NCBI GenBank assembly: GCA_003260075.1
Contig: QLIY01000068.1
Span: 214,218 to 278,217 of the forward strand
Length of the DNA: 64,000 bases
Source: Phallusia mammillata
Lineage: Eukaryota; Chordata; Ascidiacea; Phlebobranchia; Ascidiidae
Direction: 5' to 3'
The first letter of the stretch is position 1. The number at the start of each line of letters is the position of its first letter. Positions 22,686 through 37,800 of this stretch are shown here, piece after piece. The position numbers and the translations under genes were made by a program. The notes beneath the pieces are model-generated. The model had not been told where the DNA came from. It was given only the letters and a program-made list of their open reading frames with translations, and did not search any database.

Positions 22686-25600
22686 CGTTAGCAACGTTTA
22701 CGCAAGGCCTATTGAATGCGTTGTACCGAATCAGCCGGTCACCAAGCATTCCAATATGGCAAGGCGTAGGCGAGAAAAATCTAGCCTGCGGTGGGATTCG
22801 AACTCCCGACAGGAGTCTTTCCAGGACTTGCGCCCTGCCAACTGGGCAACACCAAGCAGAAATAGGTTGCACTACCACTATACGTGCATGACTTCAACAC
22901 TATAACATAACTCGATTTATAGGACAGTATAACAAGCTAAATGTTGTGCGTTCAATTTCAAACTTGCCGAGATGTTGGGTTCGTATTTTAATTTCGGCAT
23001 AAACTAATACCCACCTCCGCCCCATTTCATGCAGCGCGCCAAATCATTGCCGGTGCCCAAAGGAAGAATGGCAACAGAAGGATTCTTCACCAATTGACTT
23101 TTATCTGTAAACAAACAATAGTAAAGTCTACATCAAAACATTACACCTGTTAGCAACAAAGGTCAAATATGTTTTATTATAAAATATTTTTAAACGGCCA
23201 CAATGCCAATTGACATTTCGTTTTCCATGGAAGAATAGAGAATAAAGCAGTAATAAAAAATCTAAACAAAATCTAGATCTTTAGTGGTTATAACAATGTC
23301 TTATAAAACATCTAAATTGATTCATACACAAGCAGTGACTTATTTTTTTTTGCTATGACTACTAAAACCTTAAATGTAAAACTTGTTTTAAAGTCTAAAA
23401 CTACACCTTTGAAGTACGTGTATTTAACGAAAGCAATTCACCTACCAATGAATTGTATTTTTTACTGCAACAACTTCCAAACCGTGAATTTTGTATGTGG
23501 CAATGTAAAATCATGAACTGTTTTATATTTAATGACGAAAGTTAACTTACCAATGCAGTCAAGAACCCAACCGACTGTACCATCTCCTCCACAACAGAGA
23601 ACACGAAAGTCCTCAACATCATGGAAGAAGTTGATTCCAGGCATCGGTCCTCCTTTTGAAAGATCGTACACTTGGCGAGGGTTTAGCAAACCTTGCATCT
23701 TGCGAAGAAGTCTGAGAAATGAAAAAGGTATAATTTCACGCAAAAACTTTCAGTACATAACACAGGAAAACTGGAAACAATAACGAACTGTTTTTCGGCT
23801 TACTCCTTCATAGGTGTTGAAACGCCAGTCAATAAAGGCGTGTTCATAATAAAACATAGTTGCACGATCAAACTGGGACAAACATGTCCGATTAATATAA
23901 ACAAAAACAAAAATTTTAACGCCAAGCATTATTGCTAAAATAGTAACAGCATAATCATAAACATTACTGCCAAGGTAGTGGTGTATATAGAATACATCGT
24001 GTAGACGTTTCGACAATCTCTGTTGTCATCATCAGTACATGTTTTCAATCAAGCTGTNNNNNNNNNNNNNNNNNNNNNNNNNNNNNNNNNNNNNNNNNNN
24101 NNNNNNNNNNNNNNNNNNNNNNNNNNNNNNNNNNNNNNNNNNNNNNNNNNNNNNNNNNNNNNNNNNNNNNNNNNNNNNNNNNNNNNNNNNNNNNNNNNNN
24201 NNNNNNNNNNNNNNNNNNNNNNNNNNNNNNNNNNNTGTACTGATGATGACAACAGAGATTGTCGAAACGTCTACACGATGTATTCTATATACACCACTAC
24301 CTTGGCAGTAATGTTTATGATTAAACTACTTTTCAAGTCCGTGCATAGTGTTCCTAAGTAACAGCATAAGTGCACATGATTTCGTCAGTGACTTAAAGTA
24401 CCTTCACGGATTTAGCGGTGGTTTCAGGGCCTTTTAGGACAAGCAGGAATCGATATGAACAATGCAAAGATCGAGCTATGCTTAAGTCTATATCAGATTG
24501 CCAGGTACCAACCACGGAAGCATACACTTTAACCCAAATTTGACTTCAATAAAAAATTACAGACTTAAATTCAATTCAGACTCGCGAAGATCTTTTAGTC
24601 AAAAAAATCGTCCTAAAGTTTAAAGAATTTTGGAAGTCCTATATCAAACTTTAACAAATGCTTCAGTGCAAGTACTTAGTCCAGTGACTTAAATAATTAA
24701 AGCGTTGCTTAAACGGGACGACACGACTAAGTATCGATTACAGCAGAAAAAATCGAACGCAGGAGTGTCTAATGCTGGCTTAATTCGGTTTGTATTAGCC
24801 AACGTTTTGGTAAATCATTCTGCATTACCCGAGTTTTATTTAGGTTTCATTTATGAAAAAAAATTGTATTCCCTACAATAAATGCAACCTAGGGAATGTA
24901 ATAATCTTAACTTTATTGAATTAAAGTGCAACGCGACGCAATTCTTATGCAACAAATTAAATTTATTACATTTTGACTGCGGACAGTTTATCAATTTTAA
25001 CCAAATCATCCGTCCACGTGTCAGAATTATATGTCGGACCAGGCCAGAATTGTATGTCGGACCAGGCCAGAATTCTAAGTCGGACCATTTTTTTGGGCGG
25101 GTTTGGGTTTTTCATGACCCCCCCCCCTCTAATGCTGGCTTAATTCGGTTTGTATTAGCCAACGTTTTGGCAAATCATTCTGCATTACCCTAGTTTTATT
25201 TAGGTTTTATTTGTTTGAAAAAATGTATTCCCTACATTAAATGCAACCTAGGGAATGTAATAATCTTAACTTTATTGAATTAAAGAGCAACGCGATGCAA
25301 TTCTTATGCAACAAATTAAGTTTATTACATTTAACCTGCGGACAGTTTTACCAATTTTAACCAAATCATCCGTCTACGTGTCAGAATTATATGTCGGACC
25401 ATTTTTTGGGCGGGTTTGGGTTTTTCAAAAACAAACAAACAAGGTACGCGCCCAAGGATTTTATGCATATATAACCTAACAATCCGAATATCTTTATCAA
25501 CGCGCGTTATAAATGGGTGTATTTAATAAAGTAAGCCTATGGGTCTAATTTTAACTTTGACAAAATACTTCAGTTCACCCAACGTTTCGGTCTGAATCCT

Positions 25601-25894
25601 TACCAGTGAGTGATGATGCTATATTTGCTTTTAAAACACCGTTTTAGCTACTTTTTATGGTATAATGCCGAATTTTAAATTTGTTTTCAAACAAACTTTA
25701 AAGGACACATATTCCATCATTTAAGGTGCAAACCAAAAAATTAACATTCCAAAGAATTTGAAATTACCTGACACCCTGTTTTCCGCCGCTTTTGGGGTTA
25801 ATAAGGACAAGGAGGGGTCTTGTGTTGGGTAGGGGGGACACCTGCAACCCTTGTCCATCCCACGACATCGAATTCATCCGTTTCATATTCTTAG
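16051..25894 (-). CDS. DGK exons 13-21: catalytic and accessory domains
   Basis: Exon 13 (25894-25768) encodes [15 protein letters not shown]. Exon 14 (23711-23551) has [10 protein letters not shown] and the ATP-site [13 protein letters not shown]. Exon 15 has [12 protein letters not shown], with the donor at GGAG|gtgggt needed to restore WGGGYEG. Exons 16-21 hold the accessory half: [49 protein letters not shown] and VTHKNQVPM. The protein ends KKSAVDDDN with TAA at 16053-16051. Exon 15 is far from exon 16 (2.4 kb intron full of repeats). Confidence 0.93.
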
Positions 25895-28800
25895 CTGCGA
25901 AACACGTACATTATGTCACAGCATGTTACACGCCAGGTGAAATAATATTTATTTAGCGCTATGACGGCTATAAAGTCACACGACCTTAAACGTGACCTAT
26001 AAGTTAAAGCTTTATTCAAATATTTGTTCTAATTAAGTTTATGGTTGTTTGGAGTTTTCAGACTTTACAGATGCTATTTAAAATCCCGGTTTTAGTATGG
26101 TGTATAAATTAGTATGCAAATGAAACGTACAGTGAACCTCGGTTAATCCGGACCTGTTTGGACCAAACAATTTCAGATAATCAATTGCAACTAGTTGAGG
26201 CCTTAGCACATTTCAAATCTATACCTCAAGTTTGGTCCGAAATTTCTGAAGTTTACTGTAGTTCGGTTTTGTTACAAGTTGCCACGCTATTGATGAATCT
26301 GAAAAATACCCCCCCCCCAATCTATACCTCAAGTTTGGTCCGAAATTTCTGAAGTTTACTGTAGTTAGGTTTTGTTACAAGTTGCCACGCTATTGATGAA
26401 TCTGAAAAATATGCAACTAAGTAAAAGCTGCAAACTTACTTTTGTCATGGTCCGGACCACCTGGGACGGTATCAGTCGAGCTGTTTTCTCTCGAACGAGG
26501 TCTCTCTTGTTGCTGGAAATGTGATATTAGAGGTTCATAGGTCGTATTGTTATCCCCCCCCCCCGTGGTGAATTGAGAGGGGCTGTTGGCCGGGATACAG
26601 CTAAGAGCCCCCACAATTAAGGGGGCACAAAAATCCCTAATTTTTAGTGTTGTAAAAATGTCTGATTTTTAGTGTTTCGAATTCCCTGAATTTTAGTGTT
26701 ATATTAAGAGAATTTTTGTCAGCCGGTTCTATCACTAAAGTCATATTTTTCAGCCGGTTCTGTCACAAGCGGTTCTATCACAAAAGTCATATTTTTCAGC
26801 CGGTTCTGCTACAAAAAGTCAATTTTGAGACAGTAACCAGTAATGCTAACCGGTTCGCTGATCTCATAAAATTTCAGACGGTTCTATAGAACCGGTACAG
26901 TAACCAGTAATGCTAACCGGTTCGCTGATCTCATAAAATTTCGTGTGACGGTTCTATAGAACTGGTGCGAACCGGCTGAATCCCACCACTAAAGACAGTA
27001 TTATGCATATTTATTCATACCAATAGTCCTGGGCATATCGAGCTTGGCGGAAGTGTGTGTGGTCGCATTTTGCCCAGTGTACATTCAGTGGGTATGTGGG
27101 AAGCACATTTGTTGTGATACTGCAAAGGAAAATAACAGTCACTGTAAAGGAAATGGTCAAAAGTTGTAACTAGGAGCACGTAATAGCCATTCTATGCGGA
27201 ATAGTTTGTCTAAAAAAACACACGATGAAATAGATTGTATAAGGCAATGGGTAATTAACACAATTTTTGAACTTCTTATTTAAAAGCAATTTGTATTGTG
27301 ACAAATTAGGAATTGTGAAATAGTGTATGCTAACAAACAATTTGTTGTAATTTCTTACCGTCATTTGGCACCATCGGCAGTGTAGGCCTGTTAATCCTTG
27401 ATAACACTTTATTGGTTTCTTGCATTTGTCGCATGGTCCAGCGTTATTGCCTTCAATCCACAGGTGATTTAACTTCTAAAAAACGCAAAACAGATTGATC
27501 TTTTAAAGCAACTTGGCAAAAAGTCCTAACATTTTGCAAATGTGCTAGTCTAAAATCTTGTTTCTTTCCATTTTATTGTCAAAGATCAGTAAATCTATTA
27601 TTTCAAATACGCAAACGCGGACACGTCCAAGTCATACTCTAGCTGAACGCGTTATAGGCTGTTGAAATCGCATTCCAAATACATGAAACTCAGGGCAGAC
27701 AGTATAGTGGGTGTTTCACATAATCATTTCATTTAGATTCTGATAAGCATGATACACTATTACTCTACATCAGGGGTGTCCAAAGTGCGGCCCGCGGGCC
27801 AAATGCGGCTCCCGGCGGCATTTCACTTGGCCCGCGGCTGTTTTTTTCAAATTCTGTTGCGTATGTAACGTCATAGTTTGGATTACGTTGTGGGGTTTTG
27901 GCGACTTGCCACTTCAAGCAAAAGCTTTCATGGAACTAAATCCCACAATTTCCTTAAATCCCGTATATTTGCGCTCTGATTCCGAAAAAACGTTGGCCCG
28001 CGGGCATCTTCACCTGGTAAAAATTGGCCCCCATCAAAAAAAGTTTGGACATCCCTGCTCTACATACAATCACCAGGTTATAGATAGATGTACTGAAAGT
28101 TTGGTAAATTGTAACTTGGGATTATGTCAAAGTATTTTATTTCCATATACAGTACGCAGAAAAATACAGTATTTTTACGCTTCTTGGGATCGTTTACGAA
28201 GAAACTAGTTCAAATACCAGGTACAACGTCACTTCATTTATGACGAGGAAGCTCATCATATCGTTTGACGTGATAACCAATTTTTAAATTTTCAACGGCT
28301 TAATGTAGTTTTCTGAGTATTAGCTTCTATAAGCTACTAATACTAAGCATATTAAAATCGCATTAAAGAATTGAAGTATTTGATTTATACTGACATAATA
28401 TGGCCAATTAAAACACATGTACAAAAAAATTAATATTTATAAAGGCACAAAACAGGCGATATAAATAAAAGCAAATAAAAGATAATAACGTCGCAACCCT
28501 TGCGCAATTAGAGCTCTTTATGAATTTATTCACTTTCATTTCATCGGTGCATGATAGGTGGAAACGAATCTGATTTTCAATTATACCCGTCGCTTGTAAA
28601 GGTTGCAACTGATTTCGCAAGCTAATATTAATGTCACCGTTCATTAAACTGAAGTGCGTGCCAGCACACTGCATGTCAGCGAACCTCACGTCTGATAACA
28701 AAAGACTAAAAATAAGATCTAAAAACTCAGCGGCGTTTTACGTCAAGCATCTCTTTTTGCGTAAGTTTGCAAAACACCATGAACAAAGGTCAACCGGCAA

Positions 28801-31800
28801 AGCAAGTATCGAATTTAGGCGCTTTTAGCGTTCACTTCTGTCTTTAAAAGATGTTTCGACGTCGAAAAAGGTCAAGTTACTGCACAAACACCTGCTACCT
28901 GGTACACGATATCTAAATACAACTTCGGTTCCTACGTTTCTGCGGGCGTAAATAGCTATGGTTGCGTTTGACACTGTTTGTGTGCGTCCAGAAAAATGAA
29001 AAGAATTTCGGCAAAACTTTATCACCAATGTGAAAAGGCTTTATTCTAGACACACGATGTACTTTGGGGTTAGATATCTTTAAATCTAAAGTATGTCTTC
29101 ATCTATCATGGTTCGAGCTGGGAAATATTAGTTTCAAGTTTAAGGTATAATATATAAGTATTGCTATTATTTTTTGTTCTAATCTTGACATGGCAAATTG
29201 GAATCAAGAACAAATTTACAACCTTTTACAACGGACAAAAAGTAACAGCAACTAGAAGGGTGGCTTAGCACATTTTGCCGTTGCATATACACTATGACCT
29301 ATTTTGAAACATAATAAATTTCCATATTAAACTTAATTGGGTCCCATATTAGTCACTGATTTTATAAGCTTAGTTGGTTCTGGAGGCAGAAACTCAAGGC
29401 TTCAGGAAAGGAGACCTAAACTAAAAGTTTCGCAATGCTTTAAAAGGTATAATCTTACCGTTGATTCTTTGGCTGATTTCACGTAGGTCTGTATGCAGTT
29501 GGCTGGCACTCGGCTAACACAGCGTTCGTGTGCGGTGTATTTGCAAACTGAAAATGGTACAAAACATTATATTACTTTTGGATCCAATTACTGGTAATGG
29601 ACCCCCCCCCCCGGTCTGTATGCAGTTGGCTGGCACTCGGCTAACACAGCGTTCGTGTGCTGTGTATTTGCAAACTGAAAATGGAACAAAACATTACATT
29701 ACTTTTGGATCCCATTACTGGTAATGGAGAAGTCTAAGAGATGTCCTGTGCTAAATTTCACCAACTGATAAAACATCAAACAGCAGCAGTTCAAGATTGA
29801 GATTTAGTGTCAGTAAAATGATCTGTCAGGTCAAGAGTGTGAAACCTTTGTCACTGACGGCCCAAATACCACTAGCATGTTTATCCCCCCCCCCTGCTAA
29901 ATTTCACCAACTGATAAAACATCAAACAGCAGCAGTTCAAGACTGAGATTTAGTGTCAGTAAAATTATCTGTTAGGTCAAGAGTGTGAAACCTTTATCAC
30001 TGATGGCCCACATACAACTAGCATGTTAAAGACCTTTTTTAAAAGGTTGACTTTATAAACCGTTTGTTTCCAAGCATAATATAGTTAAATTTACTTTACT
30101 TTCTCGAATTAACACACCTATATTGAGTTAATAACTACCATTAAAATTCGCAAGTGGTTTTAACCCCCCCCCCTGATTCGTCCGCCAGAACTGCATGCAA
30201 CAGTCAAGCGAGCCACACTCTATTTAAAATCCAAACGTCGCGGCCGTATTTTCTTCATTGAACAGAAAATAGAAAATTGTGCTTTTACGGAAATCGTCCT
30301 GAACCAACGTGCGCTTAATACTGATGATTCAAGTTACGGATAATCATAACTTAAACTACCCCCCCCCCCTGCATGCACAAGTCAAGCGAGCCACACTCTA
30401 TTTAAAATCCAAACGTCGCGGCCGTATAACCTTCATTGAACAGAAAAAATAAAACTGTGCTTTTACAGAAATCGTCCTGAACCAACGTGCGCTGTAATAT
30501 AGATGATTCAAGTTACGGATAATAATAACTTAGTAAACTGAAGCATTCAGTCCACCTAAATCAATCTGTGTTTTTCGTTTTGCCATGTATTGTAATATCT
30601 ATTTCCCCGATTAAAATGGCATCCTCATGTCTAAGCAAGAAATGGACATTATTGAATAGGTAACATTTATGCCTACAGCCGCAGGTTGCACACCTTTGTG
30701 TTAAGTGCTTGAAGGGTATTGCTTAGCTTTGACATTTGAGAATCAAGGAAACATGACAGCTCACAGTTCGGTTTTGAAAAGGTCACGAACGTTAAAGGCA
30801 CAAATGCCGACGCCCGCAAACCAACAACCAACTGACACCACAAATGACGCACAGCATTTTAGATTGCGTTTTAAGAGTCGGGTTTTCATTTTCCTCCGGA
30901 TAGCATTGATCTTTTCTATGCCAATTCGTTTGATAAGGCCTTTTTTAATACAAATGTCATAAGGCTGTCAGGCTTATGTTGTTGGGTGTACATTGTGTCG
31001 AGTCTAATTTAAGCGTTAATATCTATAGGTATATGCAAACATAACGATTTTTTATCATTAGAAATCGTTGAAACATATGCGGTAAGCTAATGTGTAACCA
31101 ATTTTGTTTCAGTTCGTATATCAGACTTGCTATACCAATGTTTAAAACTTTTCAGGACTCTGCCTACTTTCTTACCATTCCCGGACTAAATTAAAATTCC
31201 AAATCACTGAAATTACATCTTATGCAACTGGAGGCGTTTTAAGCACAAACATAATATTTGGTATTTAAACACTCAAGTGCGCACCTAGATAATGCAAATG
31301 TACACAAACATGTATTTGACTATTTCCAGAAAACCTACTATTAGGCCGTCAACGTCTTAACCAAACGCCTGGTAATTGGTACCTCATCCCAGGCTAAAAA
31401 AACACACCAGTTTCTTAGAATCAGTAACCCCTGCCTCTTTCCGAAAAATGTAAACTAGCTTTTTGGTCTCAGACGTGCATTTATCGTTGTTTTGTACGTA
31501 AAAATCCATGTTTGTTGGGAAGTAATTGTCAATGTGTGAGGCAAATTGCCCAAAGGCAAAGTAGCTTTTCCAAACCGCTTTATCCCAACATGACGTCAAA
31601 CAGACCAATTTATATGTTACAATCTTATACTGCCGACAAGTTATCAGGGCAGATCCATTAGAAATTGAAACACCAATCTTGAAGCGAATCAACGTCTGAC
31701 TATCAATGGCAAAAACTGACAATAGCAATTGGCTGTTTTATCTATAATTAGTTACTTTTATCTATTTTTATCTATAATTAGTTGTTTTATCTATAATGTT

Positions 31801-34800
31801 TTATCTATAACAAAAACTGACAATAGCAATTGGCTGTTTTATAAAATCTATAGAACCGTCTTACGAAATTTATGAGATCAGCGAACCGGTTAGCATTACT
31901 GGTTGCTGTCAATGGACTTTTTGTAACAGAACCGGCTGAAACATATGACTTTTGTGATAGAATTTAAATCTCGCCACTGGTTACTTTTTTGTGACTTGAC
32001 ATAGTTGATGGTAAAGGACAAGTTAATTTAGTATGTCAAATATACCTCAGAGCTTTGGCATTAACATGAACTTTGCGTGCATGACACATTAAACAAATGT
32101 AAAATGTAAAGCAAATATATGTGCGTTGTAGCACATGTTTTCAAAATATGAAAACGCACGTAAATTCGTAACTAATATTTCCCCCCCCCCTTGGCATTAA
32201 CATGAACTTTGCGTGCATGACACATTAAACAAATGTAAGACGTAAAGCAAATATATGTGCGTTGTAACACATGTTTTCAAAATGTGAAAACGCACGTAAA
32301 TTCGTAACTAATATTCACACAGCCTTTTAACTTACAAGGTCATGCTCAAGTTTCAAAACAGTAAACAGCTTTTTAAAAATTCTAAAAGTTTTTTTTCATT
32401 TTTTGTCAAAAACCGTCAAATGTTTTCGGCGTCATATTTTAGAAAATTCAATTTTCTGTTCAAACTTCTTTTACTTCAAAAATGAAACCAATACTCACAA
32501 GTGCAGCAGAGTCCCTGTTTTCCGACACCGACAAGCATGGTGAGACAATAGTTGCAGTAAGCAGGCGAGTTGAAGTGTTTTAGTCTCCATGAGTGGGTAC
32601 CGTCGTCCTTAATGTTCTAATGACAAAAAAACAACGTTCTTTTGACTATGCTGTTGCAGACACTATAACTACTAATCAGTGGTGAGCGGTTTCCCAAAAT
32701 TTGGACTTATGGCTATTTTTTGCAAATATGGCTATTTTTGGTATTTAAATGAAACACTTGCGGTCTCTTAAAACTATACTTAGTGGTCACCCAAACCAAA
32801 CCTTAAAGAAAAACCTGGTGGTGAGATTCAAATTTTTTGTCAGCTAGTTCTCTCACAAAAGGCTTATTTTTCAGCCGGTTCTGTTGCAAAAAGTCATACT
32901 CGGTTCTATCACAAAAGTCATATTTTTCAGCCGGTTCTGCTACAAAAAGTCAATTTTGAGACAGTAACCAGTAATGCTAACCGGTTCGCTGATCTCATAA
33001 AATTTCAGACGGTTCTATAGAACCGGTACAGTACCCGGTAAAGCTAACCGGTTCGCTGATCTCATAAAATTTCGTGAGATGGTTCTATAGAACCGGTGCG
33101 AACCGGCTGAATCCCGCCACTGCTACTAATACATAACACAGGAAGTGCATTAACCTATAAAACTCATTATTATGCGCTTTTTTAGATCTGAATAGCCTAT
33201 TTCTTTTCAAATACAATACAGTATAAATTAGAGACTCCTAACAAAAGATAGCGTAGGAATGGCGACAAAAAACGTAAAAAACCTTTACTATAATCACAAT
33301 GCTTTCCAGATCGCACCCTAAAAGCTTGACAATGATAATAGCTATTCTTTCTTTCAACTTGAAAGTCCTTAATTAATATATACATATAAGGTATATTACC
33401 TGACAAATTAAAGCTGTATTTTCCCGTAACGGACTAACCCTCATTGAAAAGACTGAAAGCCTAAATCTTGATATACATCAATCAGATTTAACTACAACAG
33501 CCCACATAAAATCACTAAAACCGAACCTGACTCTACACGTATGTCAATATTCTTGTGAGGGCTGAGCCGACAAAACCCTTTCGGAAGAGAGTTGGTCTAT
33601 TTATAAACCGGTCGAAAAGGTTAATGACGTCACAATAGAAAGGTTCAGCAAAGCGATTACGGCGTCATGGACCAACGGACCCGACAAACAATCGATGCAG
33701 CCCACAAGAGCGTCAATGAAACGTATCAACATGATATTGCCAAAGGATTTTACTACGCTTCTATTAACATGGGATTTTTTTATGAGTTAAACAACTGTTG
33801 TTGTATTATCTAAGTTAAATACACAAGAGGCAAAAATGAAAAATTGTAAACTAAGAAAATGTAGTAATAAGAAATGGTTCAAATTTTAGTACTAAGTACA
33901 CAAACTCTTCAAAACACAGTATAGTGCATTTTTTTCTTTGCAGGAACCCATTTTAGTGTTTCACCAAGCAGAAAAGATTGCTGGTTCGTGAGCGGGGACT
34001 GTAAAATTCAACTAATTGCTACTGTTTATAGACGGGTGTCTACACGAACTACTTAGCTTAGACCCGTCATTGAGTTACATTGTTCACGAACTAGGGTGGT
34101 CACAACACGCATGGGGTCACAAAGTCACACCCATTTGTGGGTCATAATGGGGTTTAGGTTGACCCCCAAACCCCTACGCCTTAAATTCATCTAAATCCAT
34201 TACTTGATTTGTATAATTTACGCACGATATACCACATTGGTACAGTCGCCTATAAATTTGCATACTAGCTGTGCTAATGCTAAGGTTCTTAATCAAGGTT
34301 TGAATGCGATATGATTTTGGGGAAAAATAGTTAAGAATATTATTCTGTGTTGAACAAACTTGGGGATAAATTTTGGAAAGCAATGATATTTTTGTCGAAA
34401 AAACTTTGGTTTAATTTTTGGTAATTGAACCCCCCCCCCCCCTACGCCTTAAATTCATCTAAATCCATTACTTGATTTGTATAATTTGCGCACGATTTTC
34501 CACATAGGCAAGTCGCGTATAAAATTGCATACATGACCAAAGCTGTCATAATGCTAAGGTTCTCAATCGAGGTTCCGAAATCGAGGAATGCGACATGATT
34601 TTGGGGTATATTATGATGTTTTGAACAAACTTTGTAGTAAATTTTGGTAAACAAAAATTTTGTTTGTCGAAAAAACTTTCGGGTAATTTTTGGTTATTGA
34701 AAACTATTATGTATTGAAAATCTTGGGATAAATTTAATCTTTAAAACCTACGTTACCAAGAGTAAGCAGATAACCAAGAGTAAACGGGTAAAAATAGAGT

Positions 34801-37800
34801 AAACGTCGGTTAAACCGGATTCGGTTAATGCGGATCTTCGCCTAATTCGGACAAAATTTAGGGCACATATGATTTGTAATGTGGTCTTTAACTATTCGAC
34901 ATCTGTTAATCCGGATCATCGCCTAATCCGGACAAAATGTTTTGGTCCGAACGGGTCCGGATTAACCGACGTTTACTGTATATCCAAAAGTGGAACCCCC
35001 CCCCCGTTTTGGTCCGAACGGGTCCGGATTAACCGACGTTTACTGTATATCCACAAAAGGGAAACAAAAATTGGCCTCCTTTGCAGTGTTGTAAAACAGA
35101 TACCTAAAAGACGATGTGTATTACGTTTATTCACATGTCAAATATTTCTTACTACGCGAAGCATTTATTTGCGAGGATGAGAAGGCTCTTTTGGTGTGTT
35201 TGCATTGTCGAACAGTTTAATCAATTGATGTCGCGTTAACGTCTAACACCTTTGTTACGGACCGGAAAGTTCTATGTTCACGTTTAAATATTTACCTGAT
35301 GTCAACATAAGGCTGTGACCAAATTTGCCGAGTACGTAATACATTAATCAGCTTACGCTATCGTTTGACAAAGCGTTATAGAATGTGTGAAGCGGCACGG
35401 GTCACGAAAGTTTACATGAAAGCAAAGCTGCTGTGTATTAAAAGACATTCTAAATGCCAAAAATTAATAAGTTATATTTGTAATTTGATTGCGAAACAAA
35501 AAGCACCACATTCCGTTGTGCAAATAATTTACATCTCTAAAACCTAGAGCTTTGGGTAATATAGTTCAGTAACATGTAATTTAACTTGATTGCAAAATAC
35601 AACGCACTACATTGCGTTGGGGGACCATTTGCATCTTTAAAATCTATAGCGTTCAATAATATATCCTCAGTAACGTTCCAGTAACTTGTAGTTATATTTT
35701 GATCGTAAAACAAAACTTACTGTAGTCCAGGGGTCGGCAACCTTTTTTGCACTGCGGCCCGTTTTTTAAACTAAAATTTTATCGCGGACCGGTATTCAAG
35801 AAACTACAAATATTTGGCAATAAAAACGCTTAAATTAGTTTATTATCTCCGGGATATATGCGCAAAATGTTTTTTAGCATTAAACCTGAAAAATTATACG
35901 GCCCGGTAACGAACTCCTCGCGGACCGGCGGTTGCCGACCACTGCTGTAGTCCATTAAGTGTGCGAATAATTTACAAATCTGTCAAACCCAAAACGTTTA
36001 TTTACATCGTTACTTTTTCCTTGTGCATTTAATTACAACAAATTCTAGAAGCAAATACCAGCTTGTTATTATTATAGTACGTCTGGTCAATTGAAGGTTT
36101 GGAAAATCGGCTAGATTCGGTATAAACGCCTTCTCAATGGGTCTGGCGTACTATGATTCATACGTGAAAATGCCGTTATCGCTAGTGGTCTTCACGAACG
36201 CTTCAGAGCTGATCAGCTATGACTGTGCGTTTATCATAGCCCCCCCCCCTCAATTGAAGGTTTGGAAAATCGGCTAGATTCGGTATAAACGCCTTCTGGG
36301 TCTGGCGTACAATGATTCATACGTGAAAATGCCGTTATCGCTAATGGTCTTCACGAACGCTTCAGAGCTGATCAGCCATGACTGTGCGTTTATCATAACT
36401 TGCTCTTATTATAATTTTTCGCTGTAATATAGTTCTGTCGCAATACGTGAAAAAAATGTCCACGCTTTGTAGTACTTTATTGGCAATTTCTTAGTGCTAA
36501 AGCTGTGGGTAATCGTTGTTCTGTACTCATGGAACAACATGTGAGCAAACGTTTAATTACATGGCTTCTCTCTATTTATAACCTACTGCTATATATCAAT
36601 ATAAAGGGAAGTCTTACCGTTTCAAGACCAAGTAACACCAGAAGCGGAATTGTTGTAAGCCCTCCTTGGATCCACTCATCCAGATTAACAACCCCATCCC
36701 CGTCGTAATCAATCTCTTGTAGCATTTCTTGCAGAATCTAAAGCAAAAAAAGTATAGCACTTTTTAATGAAGGACAAAAAGGTAAATATAAATCGCAGTG
36801 GAGATGTGTTTGGTATCCATAGACAAAATCGTGACCTTTGTATCAAGCTTTTTAGCTGAGCAAACCAATATAGAGAACACTTCATATAGTGACCTGATAG
36901 GTTTATTGTACAGTAAACCTCGGTTAAACCGGATTCGGTAATTCCGGATCTTCGCCTAATTCGGACAAAACTTGAGGTACAAATGATTTATAATGTGTTA
37001 AGGCTTTAACTAATCCAGATCTTCGCCTAATCCGTACAAACGTTTTGGTCCAAACCGGTCCGGGTTAACCGAGGCTTACTGTATTTCTACGAAGGACAAC
37101 GATAGTCATGTTTGAAGAATATTAGGTTGGGTTTAAGGGACTCTCAAATATAAGAAGATACTGGTACTCTCAAATGATACTCTCAAATAAAATAAAAAGA
37201 TACTGGTAAATAAACTTTGGTAAAAATAACTCCAAATTTACAGTTAATCTAAGTATATAAGCACCCGCTATAAAAACCTGCGCGGCCTTTCAGTACTATT
37301 GTTTTTGATTCTACAAAAAGCCTGAAATTCCTGCTTCCTGTACCTTACTGTCCAAAACAATGCACGAACAAAGATTCTTATATTCGCTTCGGTTTATTCA
37401 TAGCAAACGAAAGTGTTTTGACCATGAATAACCTCACTTCTCGGTCAGAGTCAGTGGACCGGAAACGACTGTGACGTCACAAAGGCTTAACCGATAAGTG
37501 CGTGTGTACTATACGAGTGCGTCATTCAATCTTGATGAATAATCGTTCATCATACCACTACATGCATTTACTCTTGTCGTTATTATCCCTTCCTGTTTCA
37601 GTTTACAAGCGAGGGAAAGCGACTGGTACATGACGTCAAATGTTTTTGGGTTATTTCGGTGGCAAAACATGTTGTGAACTTTTATAACCCCGTGTTGACA
37701 ATCGAATCACGCCAGGATGTGGCAATGCAAAAACAGGAAAATGCAAATTTTGTATTGTTTTTATTTCCAAACCGACTATCCGTTTATGCAAAGCTTTTTA

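Larger units (their letters stand above)
23953..24322. repeat. Perfect 87-bp inverted repeat around a 178-N gap, arms carry hammerhead-like cores
   Basis: Arms 23953-24039 and 24236-24322 are exact reverse complements flanking Ns at 24058-24235. Each arm contains CTGATGA, a 5-bp helix II (GACAA with TTGTC) and GAAAC. It lies in a DGK intron. It could be a real head-to-head ribozyme-bearing retroelement or an assembly fold-back; the gap prevents a decision. Confidence 0.8.
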
